Assembly: GCA_963457665.1 (NCBI GenBank)
Contig: OY735219.1
Coordinates: 22,608,787-22,672,786 of the forward strand
Source of the DNA: Thysanoteuthis rhombus
Taxonomy: Eukaryota > Mollusca > Cephalopoda > Oegopsida > Thysanoteuthidae
Length of the DNA stretch: 64,000 nucleotides
Direction of reading: 5' to 3'
The notes beneath the pieces are model-generated. The model made no database searches and had not been told where the DNA came from. It saw nothing but the letters and a program-made list of their open reading frames with translations. The translations under genes were made by a program, and so were the position numbers. Every line of letters begins with the position of its first letter. The first letter of the stretch is position 1. Below are positions 1-9,609 of this stretch, piece after piece.

Positions 1-298
1 TGGTCTGCTTTCTCGAGTTTTGCATCTTCGATTCTGATCGTTGTGTGCTTATTTCTGACGTGTTTGTTGCACATGACCTTTGTTTTCCTGAAGTTCATGT
101 ATAGGTTGACTTTCTTGTTACCTTCATATAGTTCATCTAGCATTGGTTAGAGGTCAGGTAGGTTTTCTGCAAAAAAGGCAATGTTGTCTATAAATCTGAG
201 GTTGCTCAGATATTCGCTGTCTCTCTTGATTACTTTATTCTTCCAGTCTATGTTTCTGGAGATCGCCTTCAACTCTGAGCCCTCCAGACTCCAAAAAA
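1..298 (-). mobile_element. LINE reverse-transcriptase remnant (RTE-like)
   Basis: Read on the minus strand, this end of the window translates in one frame, with one internal stop near position 146, into a stretch resembling the palm and thumb region of a non-LTR reverse transcriptase: YLSNLRFIDNIAFFAENLPD, then MLDELYEGNKKVNLYMNF, then KTKVMCNKHVRNKHTTIRIE. From memory this arrangement is typical of RTE-type LINEs. The catalytic F/Y-A-D-D box reads FIDN, so the enzyme is inactivated. The element runs off the left edge of the window. The match ends near 298, where unrelated sequence begins. Confidence 0.8.
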
Positions 299-1009
299 GG
301 TTAAGAATGCAATAATACCTGACTGTAAAGATTGTGGTGTACAAGAATCTTAAGCTTTGAGATATTTAATCACTACTCGGATTTTTTACCGAAAGATCTT
401 TAGAAAAAAAAAATAAGCAAGTTTATAAGAAATATCTTCATGAAACATTTTTTGAAGATTATCTATTGAATAGAAAATTGACAACTTGCAAAGGAAATGT
501 TGTGAGAGAGAGTTTTCACAAAAAAAGAAAAATGCAATACATAGGCTTGTATATATTACATTAAGATTGTCAAAGTAGGAATTTCATTAAATCTATGTGG
601 GTTTCATAAAATCTCCATACACTTTAAATGCCGACAGAGATTGTATTTGATATTTTTAAAGTTTAGCATAGTTTGACACAAGGCCACAGTTGTGGGGCAT
701 CAACTTAAGATCAAAATCATTGCAGTAGTAATGGTGAACATCACAAGCTAGTTAATCATTGCTAAACTGATCATGAAACTATGTATTTCATAAATTAAAA
801 AAACTGAAATGTTCAGGGATTTTGCGAAATTATAGGACATACCAGTGATTTTATGAAATTTCATAAATTCTATGGGATTTCAAAATGAGACTTCATGAAA
901 CCTCCAGTTTCACAATCTCATTGTAAAATATACACCCAACTTTATGTCAACATGATAATCTGATAAGCTAACAACTCTATAAAATAACTTAGTTATCCAG
1001 AATTTTCTA
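299..1009. other. no recognisable feature
   Basis: AT-rich sequence between the LINE remnant and the first array block. It has several short near-repeats of the form TTCATAAA or TTTCATGAAA but no open frame, RNA gene or array block that I can support. It looks like unique flanking DNA outside the 7SL array. Confidence 0.5.
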
Positions 1010-2352
1010 GCACTGTGAATAGATATAAATGAGAGGTGATTGAAAAGTTCATAGATTAAGGAACAAGGACATATGTTACACATTTCCAACAAAACTGTTG
1101 TTCAGTGCGACTCTTTGACTGAAATGGCCATAGCATGCAGGCTTTTCTGGTATTGTGTATATATATTTACATCTTTTAGATTCATGAATAGCCTTAAGGA
1201 AGATATATTTCTAAGTATGCTTGAATAAGATATTTATCATTTCCTTTATTTATAAGAAAGTATATATGAAATTGCTCGATATTTCCCAAAGCACTTGAAC
1301 TGGCAATGAGAAAACCACTTGGCAAGAACAAAAAAATGCCTGCTAGACATCAGTCAAGACTCACAACATGGATATCTCAAGATTATAGATGAAATTGTGA
1401 CTGGCAAATAGTAAGATGGTGTGATAAATTGGATAAGGTCAGGATGGTAAATTGATGAAGTAGCTGACTCCGATGAAGGCCCATGTCTACCAATGTATTT
1501 TAAACCTTCTATGTACTGATGGTTGTACTACACGTTTTTCCTCTCTTCTCAATTGATTTGAAAACTGCATGTCAAGCTTTAAGTACGATTTGATTTTTCA
1601 AAAGAAATTAGTGTTTACCTTCATGTTTCTTTATAATTCAATGTTAGATGTCTTTATATGGCCTCTAAACATAAATAAAACTCACCATCAAAGTCAATAA
1701 TTGAACAACTCTAGTGAAAAAAAGTGAAGTCATTTGAAAAATTTCCATCAATGAATAAATATGGTCAGAATAAATTCTATTTATGACATCATTGGTGTTT
1801 TCCATTGAAAAACATCTACAATCGAGAGAAAATATCTGGAAACATCTAGATTCTGAAGAGAATCTTATTGTTATACATGAACCCATTAAAATAAGGCTTT
1901 AGAGAGTCAAAAAAACTTTTTTCAAAAAATGAAAATAAGAATATTTTTAGAAGGGGTCTAATGGATTACTAATGCCAATTTCCAAGTCGAGAGATAAAAC
2001 GGTATGGCCAGAAGTACTGGAGCACACAAACATGTAAACAAGCACATACACATGTAGAACAAGATATAATCCTTCATAATCGTATAATTTGGAATGATAA
2101 TGAAATTTCAACGAAATTCTTACATTTGGCAAGGGAGGTAATCCATGGAGATGGTAAAATTGAAACTACCACGGTTGACCTCTCACAGGGCAAATTTTTG
2201 ATCGGCAAAAATTGGCAAGATTTGTACTGATGATCGGAAAACGTTATTTTCGATTATTTTTCCCATGGAATTGATGTCAGTGGGGAGGTTTGGATTTATT
2301 CATACATTTGAAGTCGTAGTTATGAAAAAAAAGATCTCATGTTGGTAACTGC

Positions 2353-2394
2353 AAACATAACTCTAACCCTAACCACTGATCCTAATCCTAACCT
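2353..2394. repeat. telomere-like CCTAA patch
   Basis: A short degenerate array with CTAACCCTAACC at its centre and CCTAATCCTAACC after it, read as the C-rich telomeric strand. It is a fixed part of the L block, not a chromosome end. Confidence 0.7.
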
Positions 2395-3142
2395 CTCAAG
2401 ATACTGTTTCAAAAGCTCATAGTGTTTTGCTTCTATTTCTTCCGTACATACCAGCAATTTATTGATCTTTCTTCAGTACACTTCCAAAAAAATAAGAAAG
2501 CCTTTTTTAGCCATTAAAAATTGCCAGTTCATAAATCTGCTACGTGAGTAGTAGCAGCAATAGCGTCCAGCCAAATATCATCACTTGATTTGATATTATC
2601 TGTTCCATACTCATTTACTCTTAATCGATAACAAATCTTCAGCTGGTTTCTTCTTAAAAAAGATGTAAACTTGTTCAAAAATATTCACAAGTTAGAATTT
2701 CTGAAAAATATGGAGTTTCCGAATCTAAACGAAGTTGGTTTTAAAACGTTGGAAAAAGTTGCAAAAAAAACTCAGATGAAATTTATATTATTGAAATTGC
2801 AAAAAATAATTCAGATGAAATTTTTTGCAACTTTTTGCAAACTAAAATCAGAATTAATAGTCGGATGCTTTTTGAAGAAGAAAATAAATTATTTAAGATA
2901 TAACGAGAATTGAGCACCGATTATTTTGAGGGTTGTCTCCCTTGATTTGATATAGGTTGCTGAAATGAGCAAGCGTCGAAATTTTCATGATTTTAGCAAA
3001 AGCAACGAAAAATATTGATTATAATTATGTTTTTCATCGTTCGTTGCTAAATATTTCATGTCTGTCTCCCAGCAAGAATTTACTACTTATATTAGATGGA
3101 CGACCAACCCATTCAACACTAGATTTGTTTGTTTGATATTCG

Positions 3143-3333
3143 TTCATAACTTCGACGGGATATTCGCTAAACTCGGCCGGGTCTGGCACAGGGCAATGAT
3201 AGTGGAGCACCCAGGCATAACTTGACTCGATCTCAGGTCTGAAGTGAACATAGTAAAAATCATCATAGGTCAGTGTAGTATAGAAATTGGAAGGAACACT
3301 TACACAAGTAGTATAGTTGGAGTTATCTCCCTG
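3143..3333 (-). pseudogene. conserved exon-like block, copy 1
   Basis: Read on the minus strand, an AG acceptor-like site (actttccag) is followed by an open frame beginning GGA GAT AAC and running about 63 codons without a stop. Recognisable segments are DNSNYTTCVSVPSNFYTTLT, then YDDFYYVHF, then SSYAWVLHYHCPVPDPAEFS. The same frame and segments recur in six other copies here, with mostly conservative changes. I do not recognise the protein. It could be a terminal exon of an unknown gene captured in the repeat, or a chance open frame in a non-coding repeat. It lies opposite in strand to the neighbouring 7SL gene. Confidence 0.45.
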
Positions 3334-3535
3334 GAAAGTTTTTGAGAATCTAGTCTATTCAAGTATTAATTTAAATTATTATTTTATGAAATTCAGATCG
3401 TTTCTTGCTAAAAATGTAATGATCAGGAGGAAAATAATATCAGGGGAATTAAAAAATTTATATTGAAGAATTTTTATGAACAAGTTGAGTCAAAAATGAT
3501 CCAAAATTGTGTTCGTGAATTGAAAGCGGCAACTT

Positions 3536-3573
3536 GTCTGCAGTTGGAAAATGAGGTGTGCTCCTATAATCCG
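3536..3573 (+). pseudogene. 7SL head fragment 1
   Basis: The first ~38 nt of a 7SL-like sequence (GTCTGCAGTTGGAAAATG, then GTGTGCTCCTATAATCCG), after which similarity stops at TTTCACTAAATTTTG. It starts 195 bp upstream of the equivalent point of full copy 1. The flank before it also resembles the flank of full copies, which points to an old tandem duplication of the gene's 5' end. Confidence 0.75.
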
Positions 3574-3737
3574 AAATTTCACTAAATTTTGTTCCCCAAA
3601 TATAATCAGCCAAGGAAAATGATAATTTGAAGGAGAATGAAAGAAGAAAGCCAAATTGAAAAACCTATTCTATTTACCAACTGGAGATAGGAATATCGAT
3701 TTTGAGTTTATTAGTTGAAAACGAAGAATTGTCTGCA

Positions 3738-4042
3738 CCTGGGAGATGTGGCGTGCTCCTGTAATCCAGCTGCTTGGAGGCTTGTATGGGTGAACGGTTT
3801 GAGCATGGGATCCCTGGTCTACGCTCCATTATGGCGATCGGGTGTCCGCACTAAGCCTGGTATCAATATGCTTAGTTGGAGGGAGCTTAAACTGAACAGG
3901 TTGACTAAGGAGGGTTGACTCGGTCCAGGGCGGAAACGCAGCAGACAAAAGACCCCGTGTCAGGCTGTGGTGGGATCGTGCCTGAGAATAATGGTCGCAT
4001 GCCAGCCCATTCAATAAAGCCGGACCTCGAACTTAACTTTTT
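3738..4042 (+). ncRNA. 7SL: SRP 7SL RNA, copy 1
   Basis: Full-length 7SL RNA, the scaffold of the signal recognition particle that targets secretory ribosomes to the ER. Along the RNA one sees the Alu-domain start (CTGGGAGATGTGGCGTGCTC), the TGTAAT turn, the CCAGCTGCTTGG hairpin, helix 6 (GATCGGGTGTCCGCACTAAG), helix 8 (GGCGGAAACGCAGCAGAC with the GGAA tetraloop and AGCAG loop) and the 3' Alu strand. It ends at TTTTT (4038-4042). Its length of about 305 nt matches metazoan 7SL. It is position a of the first higher-order unit. Differences from the array consensus are CCTGGG for GCTGGG at the 5' end and CTGAGAATAATGG in the 3' part. Probably expressed or recently decayed; this cannot be decided from sequence. 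Confidence 0.93.
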
Positions 4043-4863
4043 GCTCCCTTCAGATAGCCATATCAATTGCAACTAATATTAAGTAAACACGGACTTTTTG
4101 TACTTAAAAATCATTAATTTCCCCAGATTTTGTCCAGCGTTTTAATTGATCACCCCAAGACGGCATGCTACTAAAAGACATTCGTCACATGATGGCTTCT
4201 ATTGATTGGTCAAGCAGCCTTTTTATTTTACGTATCATTCTTATTGTAATGATGTCTTTAAAAACTTGAGCTGAGACACGGTTGCTTTAGAATTATTTTG
4301 AGCATACGAAAATTGCAAACAATTCAAAAGATGTTCCGTATTTATATATGAAAAAGAAAATATTGGAAGTAATAAAAACAATTATAAAATTTCAGAATCT
4401 TCTTAATAATAGAATCAAGCAATAGTTCTGCTGAGAAATGACAATTTACCATTTGAAAATGTTTTGTTTCGGAGGATTTAACACAAATTGGCATTGGCAG
4501 CCAAAATATCTGACAGGAATAGTTTTAGTTCAATATATGTTTGATAAGTGGCCCAATTAGCTTGTGTTGATCTCAGATGATGATAACCTTCAGAAATATC
4601 TAGATATAGAATATCCAGAGTGACGAGACTGTATAGAGTTACCTCCCTTCGGTTTTTAATAAAAACAAAACTATGGCTGAAGTAGTTCAATTATTTTGCT
4701 ACGGAGATTTCATTTAATTTTGTCCCCAAAAATATAATTAGCAAATGGAAAACGGTAATTTGAGGGAGAATGAGAGAAGAAAAACAAATTGAAAAACTTA
4801 TTCTATTTACAGACATAAGATAAGAATATCGAAAGTTGAGTTTAATAGTTGAAAACGATGTAT
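4043..4863. repeat. D and K spacers (short 1.13 kb type)
   Basis: This spacer between copies 1 and 2 lacks the T1 block. The D part (TTTTAATTGATCACCCCAAG, then CATGATGGCTTCTATTGATT) is followed by K (GGCATTGGCAGCCAAAATAT, then CAGATGATGATAACCTTCAG) and the mollusc-type motif GTTACCTCCCTTCGG at about 4638. The same arrangement gives near-identical 7SL spacing of 1134-1137 bp in three other units. From about 4630 onward the sequence switches to the type found before copies 3 and 10. Confidence 0.8.
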
Positions 4864-4871
4864 TGTCTGCA
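4800..4871 (+). promoter_or_regulatory. conserved 7SL upstream region with TATA-like box
   Basis: About 70 bp immediately before 7SL that stays recognisable in nearly all + and - copies: CTATTTACRGACTGAAGATA, then GAATATCGAAAGTTGAG, TTTAATAGTTGAAAACGA and ATTGTCTGCA. TTTAATAG at 4841-4848 sits at about -31 to -24 from the presumed GCTGGG start, where a Pol III or snRNA-type TATA element would lie. The segment before it could hold a PSE. The role is inferred from position and conservation only. Confidence 0.5.
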
Positions 4872-5176
4872 GCTGGGAGTTGTGGCGTGCTCCTGTAATC
4901 CAGCTACTTGGAGGCTTGTTCGGGTGAACGGTTTGAGCATGGGGTCCCTGGTCTACGCTCCATTGTGGCGATTGGGTGTCCGCACTAAGCCTGGTATCAA
5001 TATGCTTAGTTGGAGGGAGCTTCAACTGAACAGGTTGACTAAGGAGGGTCGACTCGGTCCAGGGCGGAAACGCAGCAGACAAAAGTCCCCGTGTCAGGCA
5101 GTGGTGGGATCGTGCCTGTGAATAGTGGTCGTATGCCAGCCCATTCAATAAAGCCGGACCTCGAACTTTACTTTTT
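4872..5176 (+). ncRNA. 7SL: SRP 7SL RNA, copy 2
   Basis: Intact full-length copy with GCTGGGAGTTGTGGCG, TGTAAT, the helix 6 core (GATTGGGTGTCCGC), the GGAA tetraloop, AGCAG and T5 at 5172-5176. It differs from copy 3 by about one base that I could see (GGGTCCCTGG against GGGTCACTGG) and matches copy 10. It sits in position b of the unit but carries position-c sequence, including its upstream ~240 bp, which suggests gene conversion. A good candidate for an active gene: clean promoter region, core and terminator. Confidence 0.95.
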
Positions 5177-6631
5177 GCTCCCTTCAAATAGTCATATCAA
5201 TTGCAACTAATATTAAGTAAACACAGACTTTTCTACATTGAAAAATTATTCCCTTTTCCTTAAAGATATAAAAATATTACTAAATTTGTAATTCAAGTGA
5301 ATTTACTTGATTTCCATTTCTTGCTTCCTTCATTATCTTCCTTGCTTTCTCTCTAATACTTGTAGCAGTTCAGTGCAGCTAATTTCTTTCTCTCATCCCA
5401 CATTTAACAATCATTCAGTCAGAAATGAGAAAAAATAATCGTTTCATTTTGACTAACATATTTTAAAGCACACTTAAACTGCAACAATGTTACAATCTGT
5501 CAACTAAATCTGTCACTGAAACCATCAACAGAATTTGCTTCAGTTTTTAAGTTGGTCTACCAGGTTACTTATGTATGTATGTATGTATGTATGTATGTAT
5601 GTATGTATGTATGTATGTATGTATGTATGTATAACACGTATGTACGGCACCAACGTAATTAGCTGATTAAATATGTTATAATTCCCTCTTTGTTATGCCT
5701 ACAAAAGTTTTATTTATTTATTTTTAAAAATTCCATCACTCTGATCGGATTTTCCTGGTGGCCAAGATCGACAATGTTGGTTTGTGTTAATTTGATCCCA
5801 ACTTTCTATCTTGCTGAATTCCCCTTTTTTTCAAATTCAGATTCTTTAGGTATCCAACTAAAGTCGAAGAAACATCACGATTTTTGTTAGGATTTTGTCC
5901 AGTGTTTTAATTGATCACCCCCCAAACGGCATGCTACTTAAAAACGTAGGTCACATGATGGCTTCTATTAATTGGTCAAGCTGCCTTTTTATTGTACGTA
6001 TCATTCTTATTGCAAAGATATCTTTGAAAACTTGAGCTGGACGCTCAGTTGCTTCATAACTATTTTGAAGGCCCGAAAACGCCTAACGATTCAAAAGATG
6101 TTCAATATCTATATATCTAGAAGAAAATATTGGGAGTAATAAAAACAATTACGAAATTTCAGATGCTTCTCAATGATAGAAACAAGCAAAACTTCTGCTG
6201 AGAAATGACAATTTATCGTTTGAAAATGTTTTGTTTCGGAGGATTCAACGCAAATTGGCATTGGCTGCTCGAATTTCTGACAGGAATAGTCTTAGTTTAA
6301 TATGTGTTTGATAAATGGCCCAATTAGCTTGCACTGATCTCAGATGATGATAACCTTCAGGAATATCTAGATATAAAATATCTACAGAGGTGAGACTGTA
6401 TAGAGTTACCTCCCTTCGGTTTTTAATAAAAACAAAACTATGGCAGAAGTAGTTCAATTATTTTGCTACGGAGATTTCATTTAATTTTGTCCCCAAAAAT
6501 ATAATTAGCAAATGGAAAACGGTAATTTGAGGGAGAATGAGAGAAGAAAAACAAATTGAAAAACTTATTCTATTTACAGACATAAGATAAGAATATCGAA
6601 AGTTGAGTTTAATAGTTGAAAACGATGTATT
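5177..6631. repeat. T1, D and K spacers (long 1.77 kb type)
   Basis: T1 runs from the 7SL end (CATATCAATTGCAACTAATA) through TTTCTCTCTAATACTTGTAG to the TATG microsatellite and on to CAAATTCAGATTCTTTAGG. D begins near 5890 (TTTTGTCCAGTGTTTTAATT) and K near 6238. The whole segment is nearly identical to about 21.6-23.0 kb. The 0.6 kb difference between the long and short spacings is the presence of T1. Confidence 0.85.
5570..5632. repeat. (TATG)n microsatellite
   Basis: About 15-16 perfect TATG units inside T1, followed by a TAACACGTATGTACGGCACC flank shared with the other T1 copies. Confidence 0.95.
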
Positions 6632-6638
6632 GTCTGCA
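6567..6638 (+). promoter_or_regulatory. 7SL upstream region, copy 3
   Basis: Identical in arrangement to the region before copy 2. TTTAATAG is at 6608-6615, again -31 to -24 from the GCTGGG start at 6639. Confidence 0.5.
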
Positions 6639-6943
6639 GCTGGGAGTTGTGGCGTGCTCCTGTAATCCAGCTACTTGGAGGCTTGTTCGGGTGAACGGTT
6701 TGAGCATGGGGTCACTGGTCTACGCTCCATTGTGGCGATTGGGTGTCCGCACTAAGCCTGGTATCAATATGCTTAGTTGGAGGGAGCTTCAACTGAACAG
6801 GTTGACTAAGGAGGGTCGACTCGGTCCAGGGCGGAAACGCAGCAGACAAAAGTCCCCGTGTCAGGCAGTGGTGGGATCGTGCCTGTGAATAGTGGTCGTA
6901 TGCCAGCCCATTCAATAAAGCCGGACCTCGAACTTTACTTTTT
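6639..6943 (+). ncRNA. 7SL: SRP 7SL RNA, copy 3
   Basis: Full-length copy in position c of the first unit, with all core motifs (TGTAAT, TGTCCGCACTAAG, GGCGGAAACGCAGCAG) and T5 at 6939-6943. It starts 1767 bp after copy 2. It is convergent with minus-strand copy 4, whose 3' end lies 1.37 kb downstream. No lesion seen. Confidence 0.95.
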
Positions 6944-7526
6944 GCTCCCTTCAAATAGCCATAACAATTGCAACTAATATGAAGTAAACACGGACTTTTT
7001 CTACATTAAAAAAATTATTCCTTTTTCCTTAAAAATATAAAAATATTACTAAATTTGTAATTTAAGTGAATTTATTTGGTGTCTTTTTCCTGCTTTCTAC
7101 ATTATCTTCGTTGCCTTTTCTCTAATACTTGTTGCAGTTCAGTACAGCTAATTTCTTTTCTCATCTCACATTCAACAATTATCAAGTCAGAAATAAGAGA
7201 AAATGATCATTTCATGATTGATAAACATATTTTAAAGCACGCTAAAACTGCAACAATATTACAAGATGTCAACTAAATCTGTCACTGAAACCATGAACGC
7301 AGTTTGCTTCAGTTTTTAAGTTAGTCTTGCTGGCTGCCTTTGGTTTTTAATCAGAACAAGACTGAGTCAAATGCAGTTTCATTTAAAAATTGTATAAAAT
7401 TGCCGTGCAGTTCATTTTTTTATGCAATATGGCTAGCAATTCTTTGCAGCTAAAATTCATTTTCACAATTAACAATTATGATTTCAAAAGGTTTCTTCAG
7501 TTATCAAATTGGTATGGCTGGCTGCC
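6944..7526. repeat. T1 block after copy 3
   Basis: Standard T1 sequence (GCAACTAATATGAAGTAAAC, then CTCTAATACTTGTTGCAGTT and GTCAACTAAATCTGTCACTG) up to the TATG repeat. It carries an extra segment, CTGCCTTTGGTTTTTAATCA near 7335, shared only with the T1 copies that lead into B4. Confidence 0.8.
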
Positions 7527-7580
7527 TATGTATGTATGTATGTATGTATGTATGTATGTATGTATGTATGTATGTATGTA
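7527..7580. repeat. (TATG)n microsatellite at an inversion junction
   Basis: About 13 TATG units. Forward T1 lies on the left and a diverged D block in reverse orientation on the right, so the repeat sits at the turning point of a large imperfect palindrome. Confidence 0.93.
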
Positions 7581-8312
7581 CACTTCTATTTTAGAAATAC
7601 AAATGCCAAACAATTTTTGATGATCATTATGTATCCTTGGATTTGTAAAATAATTTTAAAACAAATCAATCCTCAACTAAAGTTATCAAACTTATCTTTC
7701 CAAATGAAATTTTACCTAAAAAGATATAGTTAGCCCCTCAATACGAACCATTATGCAACCTGGGTCTTTGGCCATGTTGAGGGTGATCAATAAAATATGG
7801 GGAAAAAGAGTGATCAAGGAATGAGTTATTAAAATCCAAAAAGTGGGGATGAATGAAATGAAAAAAGATCTTTTGTAGATGATATATAATTGTCTTAGTT
7901 CTCTAATTCGATCGGTGGGGCTTTCATACGTAGGTTTTCTAGGCAGGCCAACTTGAAAAACTGGAAAAACTTTTTTGACAATTTAATGACGATTTGTATT
8001 ACTGTTGGATTTTTACTATGTCTTAAATAATGTGAATGATACTTTGTCAATCATGTATTGAATATTTTTAATTTCTGAAATAGTAATTGTTGAATGTAAG
8101 ATGAGGGAAAGAAAGAAATTAGCGGCTATGAATTATAAAAAGCAAAATGGATTATGGAGAAATAAAGAACAAAAAAATTAATCTTAATTCCACGACACAT
8201 CTACATTTTCAATTCTTTACCCCTGAAGGAGGCAAAGGCACGTATCGTAGTGCAATGCTTGCATTTGTGAGCAGGTCAGGGAGAAACGAATGCTTTTCCA
8301 TTATTTTACAAG
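7581..8312 (-). repeat. B4 block: diverged inverted D/T1, copy 1
   Basis: Reading outward from minus-strand copy 4, this is an older, diverged version of T1 and D. TAGCCGCTAATTTCTTTCTT (complement of about 8110-8129), ACAATTACTATTTCAGAAAT and GTTTTTCAAGTTGG match T1 segments. GAGGGTGATCAATAAAATAT (about 7776) matches the complement of the D segment. It has no microsatellite of its own. Other copies lie near 23967, 44026 and 54182. Confidence 0.75.
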
Positions 8313-8617
8313 AAAAAGTAGAGTTCGGGGTCCGGCTTTATTGAATGGGCCGGCATACAACCACTATTCACAGGCAGTATCCCGCCACTGCCTGACATGG
8401 GGTCTTTTGTCTGCTGCGTTTCCGCTCTGGGCCGAGTCGACCCTTCTTAGTCAACCTGTTCAGTTGAAGCTCCCTCCAACAAAGCATACTGATGCCAGGC
8501 TTAGTGCAGACACTCGATCGCCATAATGGGGCGTAGACCAGGGAGCCCATTCTCAAAACGTTCACCCGAACAGGCCTCCAGGTAGCCGGATTACAGAAGC
8601 ACGCCACATCTCCAAGC
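8313..8617 (-). ncRNA. 7SL: SRP 7SL RNA, copy 4
   Basis: Minus-strand full-length copy with the terminator T5 (complement AAAAA at 8313-8317), AGCAG and the GGAA loop kept. Its 5' end reads GCTTGGAGATGTGGCGTGCT. It has more substitutions than the + strand copies, for example GGATACTGCCTGTG for GGATCGTGCCTGTG and TCTGTAATCC for CCTGTAATCC. It is divergent from copy 5, whose start lies about 1 kb away. Core structure is plausible but more diverged than copies 2, 3 and 10. Confidence 0.9.
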
Positions 8618-9020
8618 TGCAGACAATTCTTCGTTTTCAACTAATAAACTCAACTTTCGATATTCTTATGTTCAGTCGGTGAATAGAATAGGTTTTTACA
8701 TTTGCTTTTCTTCTTCTTTCATTCTCCCTCAAATTACCGTTTTCCATTTGCTGATTATTTTTGGGGAACAAAATTTAATGAAGTCTCGGATTACAGGAGC
8801 ACACCACATTTTCCAACGCAGACGAGTGCCTTTTTTCAACTCATAAACACAATTTCGGATCATCTTTGACTCAACCTGTTAATACAATAATTTCAACTTA
8901 TTTTTTCTTTATTTTTTCCGTTCAGTTATTTTTATTTTTGGCTTGACTCTTCAATTTCTCTTGAATTTAAAATAATCTGAATCAAAACTTGAATAGCCTT
9001 GATTTTCAAAAACTTTCCAG
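8618..9020 (-). repeat. inverted L-block end
   Basis: Inverted copy of the leader region that precedes 7SL: the upstream region of copy 4, a 7SL head fragment, then L sequence back to the exon-like block. This shows that the inverted 7SL genes carry the same leader as the forward ones. Confidence 0.75.
8787..8823 (-). pseudogene. 7SL head fragment 2
   Basis: Minus-strand 5' fragment of 7SL (complement of CGGATTACAGGAGCACACCA, then CATTTTCCAACGCAGAC). It lies 199 bp upstream of the equivalent point of copy 4, the same relation as on the + strand. Confidence 0.75.
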
Positions 9021-9227
9021 GGAGATAACTCCAACTATACTACTTGTGTAAGTGTTTCTTCCAATTTCTATACTACACTGACCTATGATGATTTTTACTA
9101 TGTTCGATTTGGTCTTGAGAGCGAGTCCAGTTATATCTAAGTGTTTCACTATTATTGCCCTGTGCCAGACCCAGCTGAGTTTAGCAAATATCCCGTCGGA
9201 TTTATGAAGGAAAATCATCAAACATAA
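9021..9227 (+). pseudogene. conserved exon-like block, copy 2
   Basis: Follows actttccag. The frame reads DNSNYTTCVSVSSNFYTTLT, YDDFYYVRFG, then one in-frame stop (SSYI-stop), then VFHYYCPVPDPAEFSKYP and MKENHQT before TAA at 9225-9227. With the internal stop this copy cannot encode the full block. Confidence 0.45.
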
Positions 9228-9602
9228 TCATAATAATTAATTTTCCTTATTTTTATTAGAATATTACATAAACACGGACGATTTGCTTGCACTGATCTTA
9301 GATGATAATAACCATCAGAAATACCTAGCTATAAAACATCTACAGAGGTAAGACTGTTATAGAGTTATCTCCCTTCTAATCCTTTTTAATCAAAACGAGA
9401 CTATGTCAGATGTAGTTCAATTATTTTTAAATTAAAATATTTTGAAATTATCTTTTAAATTTTTTGCCCATAAAATTATCAGCAAATGAAAAACGGTAAT
9501 TTGTGGGAGAATGAAAGAAGAAAAATGTATTGAAAAACCTATTCTATTTACACTGAAGATAGGAATATCGATTTTGAGTTTATTAGTTGAAAACGAAGAA
9601 TT
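9228..9602. repeat. K spacer before copy 5
   Basis: K-type sequence (ACTGATCTTAGATGATAATA, then GAGTTATCTCCCTTCTAATC) followed by the conserved 7SL upstream region with TTTATTAG at 9579-9586, again -31 from the RNA start. The D block and most of T1 are absent at this junction, where inverted and forward units meet head to head. Confidence 0.7.
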
Positions 9603-9609
9603 GTCTGCA

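Larger units (their letters stand above)
1010..3535 (+). repeat. L leader block, copy 1
   Basis: This is the most complete copy of the long leader block, and it ends at a 7SL head fragment. It begins with AGCACTGTGAATAGATATAA, exactly where other copies follow a 7SL tail fragment. The order inside is: the B2 part (GCAGGCTTTTCTGGTATTG near 1137), the M part (TATGGTCAGAATAAATTC near 1759), a GGGAGGTAATCC motif near 2133, a telomere-like patch at 2353-2394, the GTAAACTTGTTCAAAAAT part near 2666, and the exon-like block near 3143-3333. Other copies start near 10642, 15366, 17854, 29085, 38740 and 49363. Confidence 0.85.

Noticed and set aside
2353..2394. True telomere or chromosome end
   Set aside because: The patches are short, degenerate and internal to a repeat unit, with array sequence on both sides.
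4807..5187. Open frames of 90-128 codons on both strands at most 7SL copies (for example beginning MKGAKSKVRGPALLNG or MKTMYCLQLGVVACSC)
   Set aside because: They are translations of the 7SL RNA itself. The conserved signal is RNA structure (helix 6, helix 8, Alu domain), and both strands are open at once.
5570..5632. CRISPR-like regular repeats
   Set aside because: The tandem arrays are simple microsatellites without spacers, and the genome is eukaryotic.
7390..7733. Peptides rich in YVCM or YIYI repeats (also near 17391, 23883, 43797, 54034, 56135, 63585)
   Set aside because: These are translations of TATG and TA microsatellites.
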